64,000 nucleotides of DNA from the NCBI RefSeq assembly GCF_039533685.1, contig NZ_BAAATZ010000029.1:434001-498000 (forward strand), written 5' to 3'. Position 1 is the first letter of the stretch. Every line of letters begins with the position of its first letter. The position numbers and the translations under genes were made by a program. The stretch comes from Actinocorallia aurantiaca (lineage in GTDB: Bacteria; Actinomycetota; Actinomycetes; Streptosporangiales; Streptosporangiaceae). Below, in pieces: positions 17,223-25,445 of this stretch. The notes beneath the pieces are model-generated. The model had not been told where the DNA came from and did no database searches. It saw only the letters and a program-made list of their open reading frames with translations.

Positions 17223-17939
17223 TCAGAAGGCGCTGTGCTCGAGCCAGTGGCGCAGCAGCTCCTCCTGGCCGCGCACCTGGAGGCGTTCGGGCGAGGCGCG
17301 GCGGCTGAAGACCAGGAGCAGGTCGCGGGCGGTGCCGGTGATGGTGACGTCGGCGGGCTCGTCTCGGGCGCTCCAGGTGACGGCCTCGGGCGCGCGGCGG
17401 ACGGTCCAGACGTCGGGGGTGTCGGTCGCGGTGAACTTCAGCACGCCCTGGCCGCGCAGCGGGGTCAGGGCGGGGGACAGTCCGCTGGTGGCGCTGGCGG
17501 TGATGAGGTCGAGTCCCTCGCTGAGGGCGTCGGCCGCGTCGGAGGGCTCGGCACGGAAGTCGCGGCCGAGGGCCAGGGAGGCGTCGGCGCGGTGGACGAG
17601 CAGGTCGTTGCGCATGCGCCGGGTCCAGAAGCGGGCGGAGCGCGGGCCCAGGAACGTCCAGACCGGGGCGTCGGGGTCGGAGGCGACGGCTTCGTCCAGG
17701 AGGGCGGCGGCGCGGCGCAGCCACGGTCCCGGGTCGGCGGGGGCGGGCTGGTCGGGCTGGGGCGGCGGGGTGCCGGTGCGCACGAGCGCGGCGGCCCACA
17801 GCAGGCCGTTGCCCACGTGGGCGGCCAGGTCGGCCAGGGTCCATTCGGGGCAGGTGGGGACGGGCAGGGAGGGGTCGGCGCCTTCGAGCAGGGCGGCCAG
17901 CGCCTCGGTCTCGGCCTTCAGGTCCGGCAGGTCGGTCAC
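17223..17939 (-). CDS. Maleylpyruvate isomerase family (DinB-like) protein
   Basis: A 238-residue actinobacterial protein of the mycothiol-dependent maleylpyruvate isomerase N-domain type: LKAETEALAALLEGADPSLPVPTCPEWTLADLAAHVG at the N-terminus, with the metal-site His, and RRMRNDLLVHRADASLAL near residue 125. The C-terminal part ends with a SCP2-like VTITGTARDLLLVFSRR. GTG at 17939 has GGAGG 4 nt upstream. It lies directly downstream of a TetR gene on the same strand, with two tandem operator-like repeats over its promoter. The true substrate is unknown. Confidence 0.8.
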   Translation of the reverse strand: MTDLPDLKAETEALAALLEGADPSLPVPTCPEWTLADLAAHVGNGLLWAAALVRTGTPPPQPDQPAPADPGPWLRRAAALLDEAVASDPDAPVWTFLGPRSARFWTRRMRNDLLVHRADASLALGRDFRAEPSDAADALSEGLDLITASATSGLSPALTPLRGQGVLKFTATDTPDVWTVRRAPEAVTWSARDEPADVTITGTARDLLLVFSRRASPERLQVRGQEELLRHWLEHSAF

Positions 17940-17950
17940 GGGTCCTCCAT

Positions 17951-17993
17951 GGTGATACCTGTGTACCAAATCTTGGTGGTACCTGTGTATCAC
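17951..17993. repeat. Two tandem 17-bp operator-like repeats before the maleylpyruvate isomerase family gene
   Basis: GGTGATACCTGTGTACC (17951-17967) and GGTGGTACCTGTGTATC (17975-17991) differ at two positions and are 24 bp apart. Each is a near-palindrome around CTGT, and the outer ends form GTGATAC/GTATCAC. They overlap the tetR stop codon, so they probably regulate only the downstream gene. Confidence 0.6.
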
Positions 17994-18580
17994 AAACGGA
18001 AGAGGCGATCCAGGCGGCCCGTCAGCAGCTCCAGCGCGCGGGCCCCGTCCCGCTGCCCGGTCAGCACGCTGATGCCCAGCCCGTTGGCCAGCGCGAGCAG
18101 CTCGATCGCCAGCACGTCCGCGTCCAGGGAGCCGTCCACGGCCCCCTCGGACTGGGCCCGCGCGACGTACCCGGCCAGCAGCTCCTCCAGGGCCGCCGCG
18201 TCCCGCGCGCCGCGCGCCGACGGCTCGCCCCCGGAGAGCGCGTGGGTGTAGTAGGAGTGGTAGGTGAGGATGACGCGGCGTCCGTCCTCGTCGGCCGGCA
18301 GTACCGCCGACAGCGCCCCCAGCAGCAGCTCGTAGGGCCCCCTCGCCCGCGCGGTGCGCTCGCGCACCCGCTCGCCGATGCGCGCGGCCAGGTGCTCCAG
18401 CGCTCCGGCCAGCAGTTCGTCCTTGCTGTGGAAGTAGTACTGCACGAGCCGCAGCGACACCCCCGCCTCGGCGGCCACCTCGCGCATCGTCGCGGCGTGC
18501 AGGCCGCGCGTGCTCGCCACGGCCAGCAGCGCCTCGGCGATCTGGCGCCGCCTCTCGGCGTGATCGACCAGCTTGGGCAC
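17990..18580 (-). CDS. TetR-family regulator
   Basis: A 196-residue TetR protein. HTH region: RRRQIAEALLAVASTRGLHAATMREVAAEAGVSLRLVQYYF near residues 10-48. The C-terminal half has the TetR_C-like LLEELLAGYVARAQ and IELLALANGLGISVLTG. Its stop lies inside the operator repeats before the maleylpyruvate isomerase family gene on the same strand, which is the likely target. ATG at 18580 follows GGAGGACCGGTG. Confidence 0.87.
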   Translation of the reverse strand: MPKLVDHAERRRQIAEALLAVASTRGLHAATMREVAAEAGVSLRLVQYYFHSKDELLAGALEHLAARIGERVRERTARARGPYELLLGALSAVLPADEDGRRVILTYHSYYTHALSGGEPSARGARDAAALEELLAGYVARAQSEGAVDGSLDADVLAIELLALANGLGISVLTGQRDGARALELLTGRLDRLFRL

Positions 18581-18667
18581 CGGTCCTCCTCCCGGGTCAG
18601 CGACACCCTACGCACCCGGCGGCCCCGGCGGTGCCCGGCGCCTCGCGGGATGCGCGCCCCAGGAAGA

Positions 18668-18688
18668 TAGGTTAGCCTTCCCTAACCA
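18668..18688. promoter_or_regulatory. Iron box (IdeR/DmdR-type) before the siderophore uptake operon
   Basis: TAGGTTAGCCTTCCCTAACCA contains the inverted repeat GGTTAG-N6-CTAACC (18670-18687) and resembles the actinobacterial iron repressor consensus TTAGGTTAGGCTAACCTAA. It lies ~95 bp before the binding-protein start, so the operon is probably repressed by iron. Confidence 0.8.
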
Positions 18689-18780
18689 AGATTTTTCGGG
18701 ACTTATATCCGGTTAAGGTCTGTCCGTCTCTTTCGGGCGAACGACCCCAGACCGGTGGTTCGAACGCACAAGGAAGACCC

Positions 18781-19818
18781 ATGCTCACCCTCCGCTCCCT
18801 GCGCCGCCACGCCGTCACGGCCACCGCGGCCACCGCCCTCACCCTCCTGCTGGGGGCCTGCGGTTCCAGCGACGACACCACCGGGAGCGCCGACGACAAG
18901 CAGCCCGCCGCGGCCTTCCCCGTCACCATCACCAGCGCCCTGGGCGACGCCGTCATCACCGAGCGGCCCGAGCGGGTCGTCACCCTCGGCCAGGGCTCCA
19001 CCGAGACCGCCATCGCCCTGGGCAACACCCCCGTCGGCATCGAGAGCTACCCCTGGGGCAGCGACGAGACCGGCTACCTGCCCTGGATCCACGAGGCCGT
19101 CACCGAGAAGGGCGGCGAGCTGCCCAAGCAGTTCACCGGCGGCGAGGAACTCGACATCGAGGCCATCGTCGAACTCGACCCCGACGTCATCCTCGCCCCC
19201 TGGTCGGGCATCACCCAGGAGCAGTTCGACCTGCTCAAGGACGTCGCCCCCACCGTCGCCTACCCCGACCTGCCCTGGAGCACGAACTGGGACCAGCAGA
19301 TCGACACCGTCGCCAAGGCCCTCGGCAAGCCCGACGACGGACAGAAGCTCATCAGCGGCATCAAGAAGCAGCTGAGCGACGCCGCCCAGAGCCGCCCCGA
19401 CTACAAGAACCACACGTTCTCCTACATCTACACCGACGGCCCCGGCACCCTCGGCGTCTTCCTGCCCACCGAGCAGCGCGCCGAGATGGTCGCCTCCCTC
19501 GGCCTCAAGCCCGACCCCGTCGTGGAGACCTTCAAGGAGACCGAGGGCACCGACTCGGCCGTCATCGGCCTGGAGAACGCCGACAAGCTCAAGGACACCG
19601 ACGTCGTCTTCACCTTCTACACCGACGCCAAGACCCGCAAGGAGATCGAGGCCCAGCCGCTGTACGCCGCCATCCCCGCCATCAAGAACGGCGCCGTGGT
19701 GGCCGGTGACGACAACTCCTTCGTCACCGCCTCCTCCATGATCAACCCGCTGACCGTGCCGTGGAGCATCGAGCGCTTCCTGCCGCTCATCGACGCGGCC
19801 GTCGCCAAGGTGAAGTGA
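18781..19818 (+). CDS. Iron-siderophore ABC transporter substrate-binding lipoprotein
   Basis: Captures a ferric siderophore at the cell surface. The 345-residue product has a basic n-region, a hydrophobic core and a lipobox LGAC near residue 29. The mature part is a FecB/FepB-type helical-backbone binding protein: ERPERVVTLGQGSTETAIALG, DIEAIVELDPDVILAPW and GTLGVFLPTEQRAEMVASLGL. It is the first gene after an iron box, followed by two FecCD permeases. No ATPase is seen before the downstream gap, so the operon either borrows one or has it elsewhere. The specific siderophore is unknown. Confidence 0.92.
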   Translation: MLTLRSLRRHAVTATAATALTLLLGACGSSDDTTGSADDKQPAAAFPVTITSALGDAVITERPERVVTLGQGSTETAIALGNTPVGIESYPWGSDETGYLPWIHEAVTEKGGELPKQFTGGEELDIEAIVELDPDVILAPWSGITQEQFDLLKDVAPTVAYPDLPWSTNWDQQIDTVAKALGKPDDGQKLISGIKKQLSDAAQSRPDYKNHTFSYIYTDGPGTLGVFLPTEQRAEMVASLGLKPDPVVETFKETEGTDSAVIGLENADKLKDTDVVFTFYTDAKTRKEIEAQPLYAAIPAIKNGAVVAGDDNSFVTASSMINPLTVPWSIERFLPLIDAAVAKVK

Positions 19819-19840
19819 CCGGCTCACCCTTCTCCCGCGC

Positions 19841-20878
19841 ATGACCATCCGTGCGGAACGCCCGTCGCGCGGCACCAGGCCCTCCCGGCCCGGTGCCGCG
19901 CGCCCGGCGTTCGTCCTCGTCCTGGCCCTCGCCCTCCTGGCCGCCTCGCTCCTGGCCAGCATCGCCCTGGGCAACCTCGCCATCCCCGCGGACGCCGTCC
20001 TTGACGTCCTGGCCGGCCACGGCGACCCCCACCACACCGCCGTCATCCAAAGCCGCTACCCGCGCACCGCGCTGGGCGTGCTGGCCGGGGCGTGCCTGGC
20101 CGTCGCCGGGACCCTCATGCAGGGCGTCACCCGCAACCCCCTGGCCGACCCCGGCATGCTCGGCATCAACGCCGGAGCCTCGGCCACCATCGTCGCGGCC
20201 ACCGCCTACCTGGGCGCCTCCGGCCAGAACGCCGCCCTGTGGTGGGCGCTGCCCGGCGCGCTGCTGGCCGGCCTCGTCGTGCACCTCGTCGGCACCCGCC
20301 ACGGCGGCACCAGCACCGTGCGACTCGTCCTGGCAGGCGCCGTCCTGTCGGCCGTCCTCAACGCCTTCATCCAGGCCGTCACCCTGAGCAAACCGCAGGT
20401 CTTCGACAGCTACCGCTACTGGGTCGTGGGCTCCCTGGCCGGACGCGACTTCGACGTCCTGTGGACCGTCCTGCCGCCGGCGGCCGCCGGCCTCATCGTG
20501 GCCCTGGCGCTCGGCGGCCCCCTCAACACCCTCGCCCTGGGCGACGACTCCGCCACGGCCCTGGGCGCCAGACCCGCCCGCACCAAGGCCGCGGGCCTGC
20601 TCACCGCCACCGTGCTGGCCGCCGCCGCGACCGCGGCCGTCGGCCCCATCGCCTTCGTCGGCCTGGCCGTCCCGCACGTGGTGCGCGCCCTGGTGGGCAC
20701 CGACTTCCGCCTGCAGCTGCTGCTGTCACTGCTGCTGGGCCCCGCCCTCCTGCTGGCCGCAGACGTCATCGGACGGCTCGTGCTGCGCCCCGAGGAGCTC
20801 ATGGTCGGCGTCGTCACCGCCTTCGTCGGAGCCCCCGCACTCCTGCTGGCCGTCCGCAGGATGAGGAGGAACGCGTGA
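19841..20878 (+). CDS. FecCD-family siderophore ABC permease 1
   Basis: A 345-residue permease with about ten hydrophobic segments typical of the FecCD/BtuC family. Signatures: QSRYPRTALGVLAGACLAVAG, MQGVTRNPLADPGMLG (the conserved RNPLADP) and VGPIAFVGLAVPHVVR, with RPEELMVGVVTAFVGAP near the C-terminus. It follows the binding protein by 22 nt and overlaps the second permease as GTGA. Forms a heterodimeric channel with it; regulated by iron through the upstream box. Confidence 0.93.
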   Translation: MTIRAERPSRGTRPSRPGAARPAFVLVLALALLAASLLASIALGNLAIPADAVLDVLAGHGDPHHTAVIQSRYPRTALGVLAGACLAVAGTLMQGVTRNPLADPGMLGINAGASATIVAATAYLGASGQNAALWWALPGALLAGLVVHLVGTRHGGTSTVRLVLAGAVLSAVLNAFIQAVTLSKPQVFDSYRYWVVGSLAGRDFDVLWTVLPPAAAGLIVALALGGPLNTLALGDDSATALGARPARTKAAGLLTATVLAAAATAAVGPIAFVGLAVPHVVRALVGTDFRLQLLLSLLLGPALLLAADVIGRLVLRPEELMVGVVTAFVGAPALLLAVRRMRRNA

Positions 20879-21856
20879 ACGCGCGCCCCCTGGTGCGCCC
20901 GCGCACGCTGGCCACCGCGCTGGCCTTCCTCGCCCTCACCCTGGCCGCGGCCGCCGCCACCCTCACCCTGGGACGCCTGGGCATCGCCCCGGCCGACCTG
21001 CCCTCGGTGCTGCTGGGCGAAGCCGAGGGCAAGAACGCCTTCGTCCTGGAACGGCTGCGCGGCCCGCGCCTCGTCGTCGCCCTCGGCGTCGGCGCCGCGT
21101 TCGGCCTGTCAGGGGCCCTCTTCCAGTCCGTCACCCGCAACCCCCTGGGCAGCCCCGACGTCATCGGCCTGGGCGCCGGGGCCGGCGCGGGAGCCGCCCT
21201 CGCCGCGCTCCTGCTGCCCGGCCTCATGCCCGTCCCGCTCGGCGCCCTGCTGGGCGCGGTCCTGGCCATGGCGGTCGTCTACCTCTCCACCGGCACCGGT
21301 TTCCGCAGCCCCGGACGGCTCGTCGTCGCCGGCATCGGCGTCACCGCGCTCTCCCAGGCGGTCATCCAGTACACCGTCTACTCCGTGGAGCGCGACAAGG
21401 CCGGCGTCCTGACCGCCTACGTCAACGGCAGCCTCAACGCCCGCTCCTGGCAGGACGCCGCCACCATCTGGACCGCGGTGCTCCTGACCGCCCCGTTCCT
21501 GGCGCTCATCGCCCGCGCCCTGGCGGTGGGGGAGATGGGCGACGACACCGCCCGCGCCCTGGGGACCGGCCCCGAACGCACCAAGACCGTCGCGGTCCTG
21601 CTGTCCATCGCGCTGTCGGCGGCGGCGGTCAGCGCGGCCGGGCCCATCGCCTTCATCGCGCTGTGCGCCCCGCAGATCGCGCGCCGCTGCACCGGGGCCG
21701 CGGGCCCCAACCTGGCGGTCTCGGCGCTGTCGGGCGCGTTCCTGCTGACGCTGGCCGACCTGGCCGCCCAGCAGCTCCCGCTGTTCACCACCCTGCCCGT
21801 CGGCATCTACACCATGGCGCTGGGCGGCGGCTACCTCGGCTACCTGCTGCTGAGCG
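20875..21856 (+). CDS. FecCD-family siderophore ABC permease 2 (3' end in assembly gap)
   Basis: At least 327 residues of a second FecCD permease, starting at GTG 20875. It has RLRGPRLVVALGVGAAFGLSG, FQSVTRNPLGSPDVIGLG, GPIAFIALCAPQIARR and the C-terminal LPVGIYTMALGGGYLGYLLL. Sequence breaks off at 21857 in an N run. By family length the gene should end within a few codons, so the gap probably holds the stop. A GC hairpin follows immediately after the gap. Confidence 0.88.
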
Positions 21857-21886
21857 NNNNNNNNNNNNNNNNNNNNNNNNNNNNNN
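21857..21886. other. Assembly gap (30 N)
   Basis: Thirty N directly before a perfect 14-bp GC-only hairpin. The hairpin probably blocked sequencing; the real gap size may differ from 30. Confidence 0.95.
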
Positions 21887-21916
21887 CCCGCGCCGCGGCC
21901 TGGGCCGCGGCGCGGG
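21887..21916. terminator. 14-bp GC hairpin between convergent genes
   Basis: Arms 21887-21900 and 21903-21916 are perfect complements (CCCGCGCCGCGGCC and its reverse) with a 2-nt TG spacer. It lies between the permease 3' end and the convergent secreted-protein gene, so it may terminate both. Confidence 0.7.
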
Positions 21917-21965
21917 TCACTGCTGCCAGGAGATCAGCCGGTGTCGGGCCGGCCGGATCCGCGTG

Positions 21966-22490
21966 TCACAGGCCGGGGCCGGTGATGGTGTAGGCGCCGC
22001 CGATGGTGGCGGTGCCCGGGCAGAACCAGTGGCTGCCCGAGGAGATCTTGTTGACGGTCACGTTGGAGAAGGTCGCCTTCAGCGAGGGGGCGCTGCCGCT
22101 GACCGCACCGCTGAGGCTGCCGCCGTAGATGCAGGTGATGCCGCCCAGGACGCCCACGTTGGCGCTCACCCTGAAGCCGGTGATGGTCGCCGAGCTGGTT
22201 CCCAGGGTGCCTCCCCACGGCAGGTTGGTCGGCGTCACCGAGATGGAGAAGGTGCCGGTGCAGCCGCCGATCGAGGCCGAGCTGACGGTCAGCGCGCCCG
22301 CGGCGGTGACCGACCCGTTCAGGGTCGAGGAGGTGCAGGTGGCGGTGCCGATGCTGGAGTTGACCGTCAGCGGGGTGGACAGGTTGGCCGTGATGGAGCC
22401 GCCGGTCCAGGCGGAGGCGGGCGTGGCGATGGTCAGGGCGGCAGTGGCGGCGGCGGCAGTGGCCAGCGCCATCGTCTTGGTACGGGACAT
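21966..22490 (-). CDS. Secreted protein of unknown function
   Basis: A 174-residue exported protein that I do not assign to a family. Residues 1-28 form a Sec signal peptide ending ATPASA before W. The mature part is poor in charged residues and rich in Ser, Thr, Gly and Ala, with alternating hydrophobic residues suggesting a beta-sandwich. Four Cys residues (TATC, GGC, ITC, WFC) could form two disulfides. ATG at 22490 has GAGGAG 4 nt upstream. It has a good promoter ~340 nt upstream and a long hairpin-bearing leader. Confidence 0.8.
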   Translation of the reverse strand: MSRTKTMALATAAAATAALTIATPASAWTGGSITANLSTPLTVNSSIGTATCTSSTLNGSVTAAGALTVSSASIGGCTGTFSISVTPTNLPWGGTLGTSSATITGFRVSANVGVLGGITCIYGGSLSGAVSGSAPSLKATFSNVTVNKISSGSHWFCPGTATIGGAYTITGPGL

Positions 22491-22592
22491 GGGTCTCCTC
22501 CAGGAGGGGTGGGCGCGCGGGGGCCGCGCGCCGGGCGGGATGGCCGCGTGCGGCCATGGGTGGACGGCCCGGCCGTTTAGGCTGGGACCTGC

Positions 22593-22633
22593 GGTCCTGT
22601 CTCCGCCCATGTCGGGTGGGCGGAGACAGGACC
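22593..22633. promoter_or_regulatory. 16-bp perfect hairpin in the leader of the secreted-protein gene
   Basis: GGTCCTGTCTCCGCCC (22593-22608) and its exact complement (22618-22633) flank a 9-nt loop, 103 nt before the ATG at 22490. It could be a leader structure or a far-downstream terminator of the oligopeptide operon that ends at 22987. Apart from this hairpin and a promoter, 22491-22986 holds nothing I can identify. Confidence 0.5.
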
Positions 22634-22836
22634 CGTCTCGCGGGAGCCGGCCCCGGGGGGCGGGGCGGCCCTGTCACGGGACCGCGGTTCCGTCCGCGCT
22701 CTCCGTGTGCGGTACGCGGCGAGGGAACTCGGCGACTGTCGTGTTCGCGGTTGCCTGCGGGCGCGGCGGAGAGGGTCGGTGGTCTCGCGGTCGTGGCACC
22801 TTTCGAAGCCCTTCTTCGAGGGGTGGGTCAGAAGGA

Positions 22837-22865
22837 AAATTAGGCAGTGGTTACTGGCCAGTCAA
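22837..22865 (-). promoter_or_regulatory. Sigma70-like promoter reading toward the secreted-protein gene
   Basis: On the minus strand TTGACT (22865-22860) and TAATTT (22842-22837) are separated by exactly 17 bp. The predicted start near 22830 leaves a ~340-nt leader. It is the best promoter match in this intergenic region. Confidence 0.5.
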
Positions 22866-22986
22866 CGTTTGTAAGGAAGATGAGCATGGCCGGATCGTGA
22901 CAGCTGTAACCAGTGTGAAACACCAGCCGTCACCACAGTCCCACCCGTCACACGCACCACGCGACGACCGCCTTCTGTGACGGACT

Positions 22987-23718
22987 TCAGGGAACCGCGT
23001 CCACCAGCCTCCGCGTGCAGGGATGCTCGGGACGCGACAGGACCCGCCCGGCCGGACCGGACTCCACCACGCGGCCCTCGCTCATCACCACGACCCGGTG
23101 CGCCAGGGCGCCCACCACCGACAGGTCATGGGAGATGAACAGATACCCCAGGCCCCGCTCCTCCTGCAGCCGCAGCAGCAGGTTGACGATCTGCGCCTGC
23201 ACCGACACGTCCAGGGCCGTCACCGGCTCGTCCAGCACCAGCAGCTCGGGGGACAGCGCCAGAGCGCGGGCGATCCCCACCCGCTGGCGCTGCCCGCCCG
23301 ACAACTGGTGGGGCAGCCGCCCGGCCAGGGCGGCGTCCAGCCCGACCTCGGCCATCAGACCCGCCACGTCCCCCTCGCGCCCCTGCACCCGAAGCGGCTC
23401 GCCGATGAGCCGCCGCACGCTCCACCGCGGATTCAGCGAACTCGACGGATCCTGGAAGACCAGCTGGAACCGCGACCGCAGCGGGCGCAACCGCCGCGCC
23501 GACAATCCCGCCAGCTCCACCCCGTCGAAACGCACACTGCCGGAGGTCGGCCGGGACAACCGCACCACGCAGCGCCCCAGAGTCGACTTCCCGCTGCCCG
23601 ACTCGCCCACGACCGCCACGGTCTCCCCGCGCCCCACCTCCAGGCTCACCCCGGCGACGGCCTGACGCCGCCCGTAGTCCTTGCGCAGATCCCGCACCGA
23701 CAGCAACGGCTCACTCAT
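22987..23718 (-). CDS. Oligopeptide/dipeptide ABC transporter ATPase (DppF/OppF-like)
   Basis: Second ATPase of a peptide or nickel-type importer. The 243 residues show Walker A GESGSGKST near residue 40, the Q-loop VFQDPSSSLNPRW (a hallmark of this subfamily), signature LSGGQRQR, Walker B LLVLDEP and the switch His in FISHDLSVV. It starts at ATG 23718, overlapping the OppD-like gene by 8 bp, and is last in a five-gene leftward operon. The usual C-terminal oligopeptide/HPY extension is short here (SRPEHPCTRRLVDAVP). Confidence 0.92.
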   Translation of the reverse strand: MSEPLLSVRDLRKDYGRRQAVAGVSLEVGRGETVAVVGESGSGKSTLGRCVVRLSRPTSGSVRFDGVELAGLSARRLRPLRSRFQLVFQDPSSSLNPRWSVRRLIGEPLRVQGREGDVAGLMAEVGLDAALAGRLPHQLSGGQRQRVGIARALALSPELLVLDEPVTALDVSVQAQIVNLLLRLQEERGLGYLFISHDLSVVGALAHRVVVMSEGRVVESGPAGRVLSRPEHPCTRRLVDAVP

Positions 23719-24625
23719 CACCGGCCACCCAACAAGCCACTCCGCCCTCCAGCGCGGGGGAGTCCACCGCGCACCGCTCCACCGCCACAGCACACCTCGG
23801 ATGGAACGCGCACCCCGCGGGCCGCTCGGCGGGCTGAGGCGCGATCCCCTCGATCACGGGAAGCTGCCCCCTGCCCGCCCCCACCCTGGGCCGCGACGCC
23901 AGCAGCGCCCGCGTATAGGGGTGGCGGGGCCGCTCCACGACCTCCCGGGCGGCCCCGACCTCCACCAGCCGCCCCGAGTACATCACCCCGATCCGGTCGG
24001 CATACCGGGCCAGCAGATCCAGGTCGTGGCTGACCAGCACCGCCGCCGCCCCGCTCTCCTTCCGAGCCCGGGACAAAAGCTCCATCACCTGCGCCTGCAC
24101 CGTGACGTCCAGCGCCGTCGTCGGCTCATCGGCGATCAGCAGCCGCGGATCCAGCGCCACCGCCATCGCGATCCCCACCCGCTGGCGCTGCCCGCCCGAC
24201 AACTCGTGCGGGTAGGCCCGCGCCCTGTGCGCGCCCACACCCACCCGCTCCAGCAACTCCGCCGCCCGCCGGCGCGCCTCTCTCCGGCCGCCGCCGTGGA
24301 TGCGCCACACCTCGGCGACCTGCGCGCCCACCCGCATCAGCGGATCCAGCGAACCCGACGAATCCTGGAAGACGAAACCGATCCGGCTGCCCCGCACCCG
24401 CTCCAACCGCTCCGCGGTCAGCTCCTCATCAGCCAGCACGACGGTACCCGCGGCGCGCTCCACGCCCGCCGGCAGCAGCCCCGCCAGGGCCAGCACCGCG
24501 GTCGTCTTGCCCGACCCCGACTCGCCCACCAGACCGAACAGCTCCCCGGCCCCGACCTCGAAGGACACGCCGTCCACCAGCCGCACACCGCCCGCGGTGA
24601 CGACCAGCCCCTCCACCTCAAGCAC
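23711..24625 (-). CDS. Oligopeptide/dipeptide ABC transporter ATPase (DppD/OppD-like)
   Basis: First ATPase of the importer, 304 residues. Walker A GESGSGKTT near residue 39, Q-loop VFQDSSGSLDP, signature LSGGQRQR, Walker B LLIADEPTTALD and LVSHDLDLLARYADR. It has the oligo_HPY C-terminal extension with Cys-rich CAFHPRCAVAVERC. GTG at 24625 has GGAGG 6 nt upstream and overlaps the permease stop by 8 bp. Upstream in-frame starts lie inside the permease gene and are unlikely. Confidence 0.92.
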   Translation of the reverse strand: MLEVEGLVVTAGGVRLVDGVSFEVGAGELFGLVGESGSGKTTAVLALAGLLPAGVERAAGTVVLADEELTAERLERVRGSRIGFVFQDSSGSLDPLMRVGAQVAEVWRIHGGGRREARRRAAELLERVGVGAHRARAYPHELSGGQRQRVGIAMAVALDPRLLIADEPTTALDVTVQAQVMELLSRARKESGAAAVLVSHDLDLLARYADRIGVMYSGRLVEVGAAREVVERPRHPYTRALLASRPRVGAGRGQLPVIEGIAPQPAERPAGCAFHPRCAVAVERCAVDSPALEGGVACWVAGDE

Positions 24626-25445
24626 GCCCGTCCTCCCGCACGTCGAAGACCCTCCGCAGACCCTCACCCAGCAGGTTCACCAGCAGCACCGTGACGGTCA
24701 GCGCCAGTCCCGGCCACAACGGGATCCACCACGCGCTCTCCATCAACTCCCGACCGTCGCTGAGGATGTTGCCCCACGACGGCGTCGGCGGCCGCACCCC
24801 CAGCCCCAGGAACGACAGGCCGCCCTCGATCAGGACCAGCGACCCCACCATGAACGTCCAGATCACCAGGTTCGCGCCCGCCACCGCCGGCAGCAGGTGC
24901 CGTCCCAGCACATGAGCCCGCCCACCGCCGAAACCCACCGAAGCCGCGACATAGTCCTCGCCCTTGATCTGCCGCACGATCGCCCGCGTCACCCGCGCCG
25001 ACATCACCCAGCCCGCCAGCGTCAGCAGCACGATCAGCACCGCGGGGGAGGACCCCACCACCGAGATCGCCGCGATCGCCAGCACCAGGAACGGAAACGC
25101 GATCCACAGGTCACCCGCCCCCATCACCAGCCGGTCCACGATCCCGCCCGCATACCCCGCCAACAGGCCCGCGCCGATCCCGATCACGCACGCCGCGCTG
25201 CTGGCCACAAAACCCACCAGCAGCGACGCCCGCCCGCCCACCAGCACCCGGGCCAGCAGATCCCGCCCCAACTGATCGGTGCCCAGCGGATGGCCCGCCA
25301 GCGCCCCCTCCATCCAGAACGGCGGAGCCAGCCGCGCCGACAGGTCCTGCTCGAGCGGATCGGCCCCCACCAGCAGCGGCCCCACCGCCACCGCCAGCAC
25401 CAGGACCACCAGCCCCGCCAGCGCCACCCGCGCCGAGGCCCTCAT
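24618..25445 (-). CDS. Oligopeptide/dipeptide ABC permease (DppC/OppC-like)
   Basis: A 275-residue inner-membrane subunit. N-terminal membrane segment, then a periplasmic loop with HPLGTDQLGRDLLARVLVG, the DppC/OppC hallmark. The EAA-type loop is VAASVGFGGGRAHVLGRHLLP, and FLGLGVRPPTPSWGNILSDG lies near the C-terminus. It overlaps the DppB-like gene by 4 bp. The substrate (peptide, nickel or other) is set by the binding protein and not known. Confidence 0.92.
   Translation of the reverse strand: MRASARVALAGLVVLVLAVAVGPLLVGADPLEQDLSARLAPPFWMEGALAGHPLGTDQLGRDLLARVLVGGRASLLVGFVASSAACVIGIGAGLLAGYAGGIVDRLVMGAGDLWIAFPFLVLAIAAISVVGSSPAVLIVLLTLAGWVMSARVTRAIVRQIKGEDYVAASVGFGGGRAHVLGRHLLPAVAGANLVIWTFMVGSLVLIEGGLSFLGLGVRPPTPSWGNILSDGRELMESAWWIPLWPGLALTVTVLLVNLLGEGLRRVFDVREDGRA

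Noticed and set aside
13039..17844. Very long minus-strand open frame opposite the oxidoreductase, hibernation and PRT genes
   Set aside because: It is the antisense shadow of GC-rich genes; only its last ~200 codons (TetR) are real.
22640..22830. Cyclic di-AMP (ydaO-type) riboswitch in the secreted-protein leader
   Set aside because: Some GACAG/AACCGCG strings recall it, but the conserved core could not be aligned.
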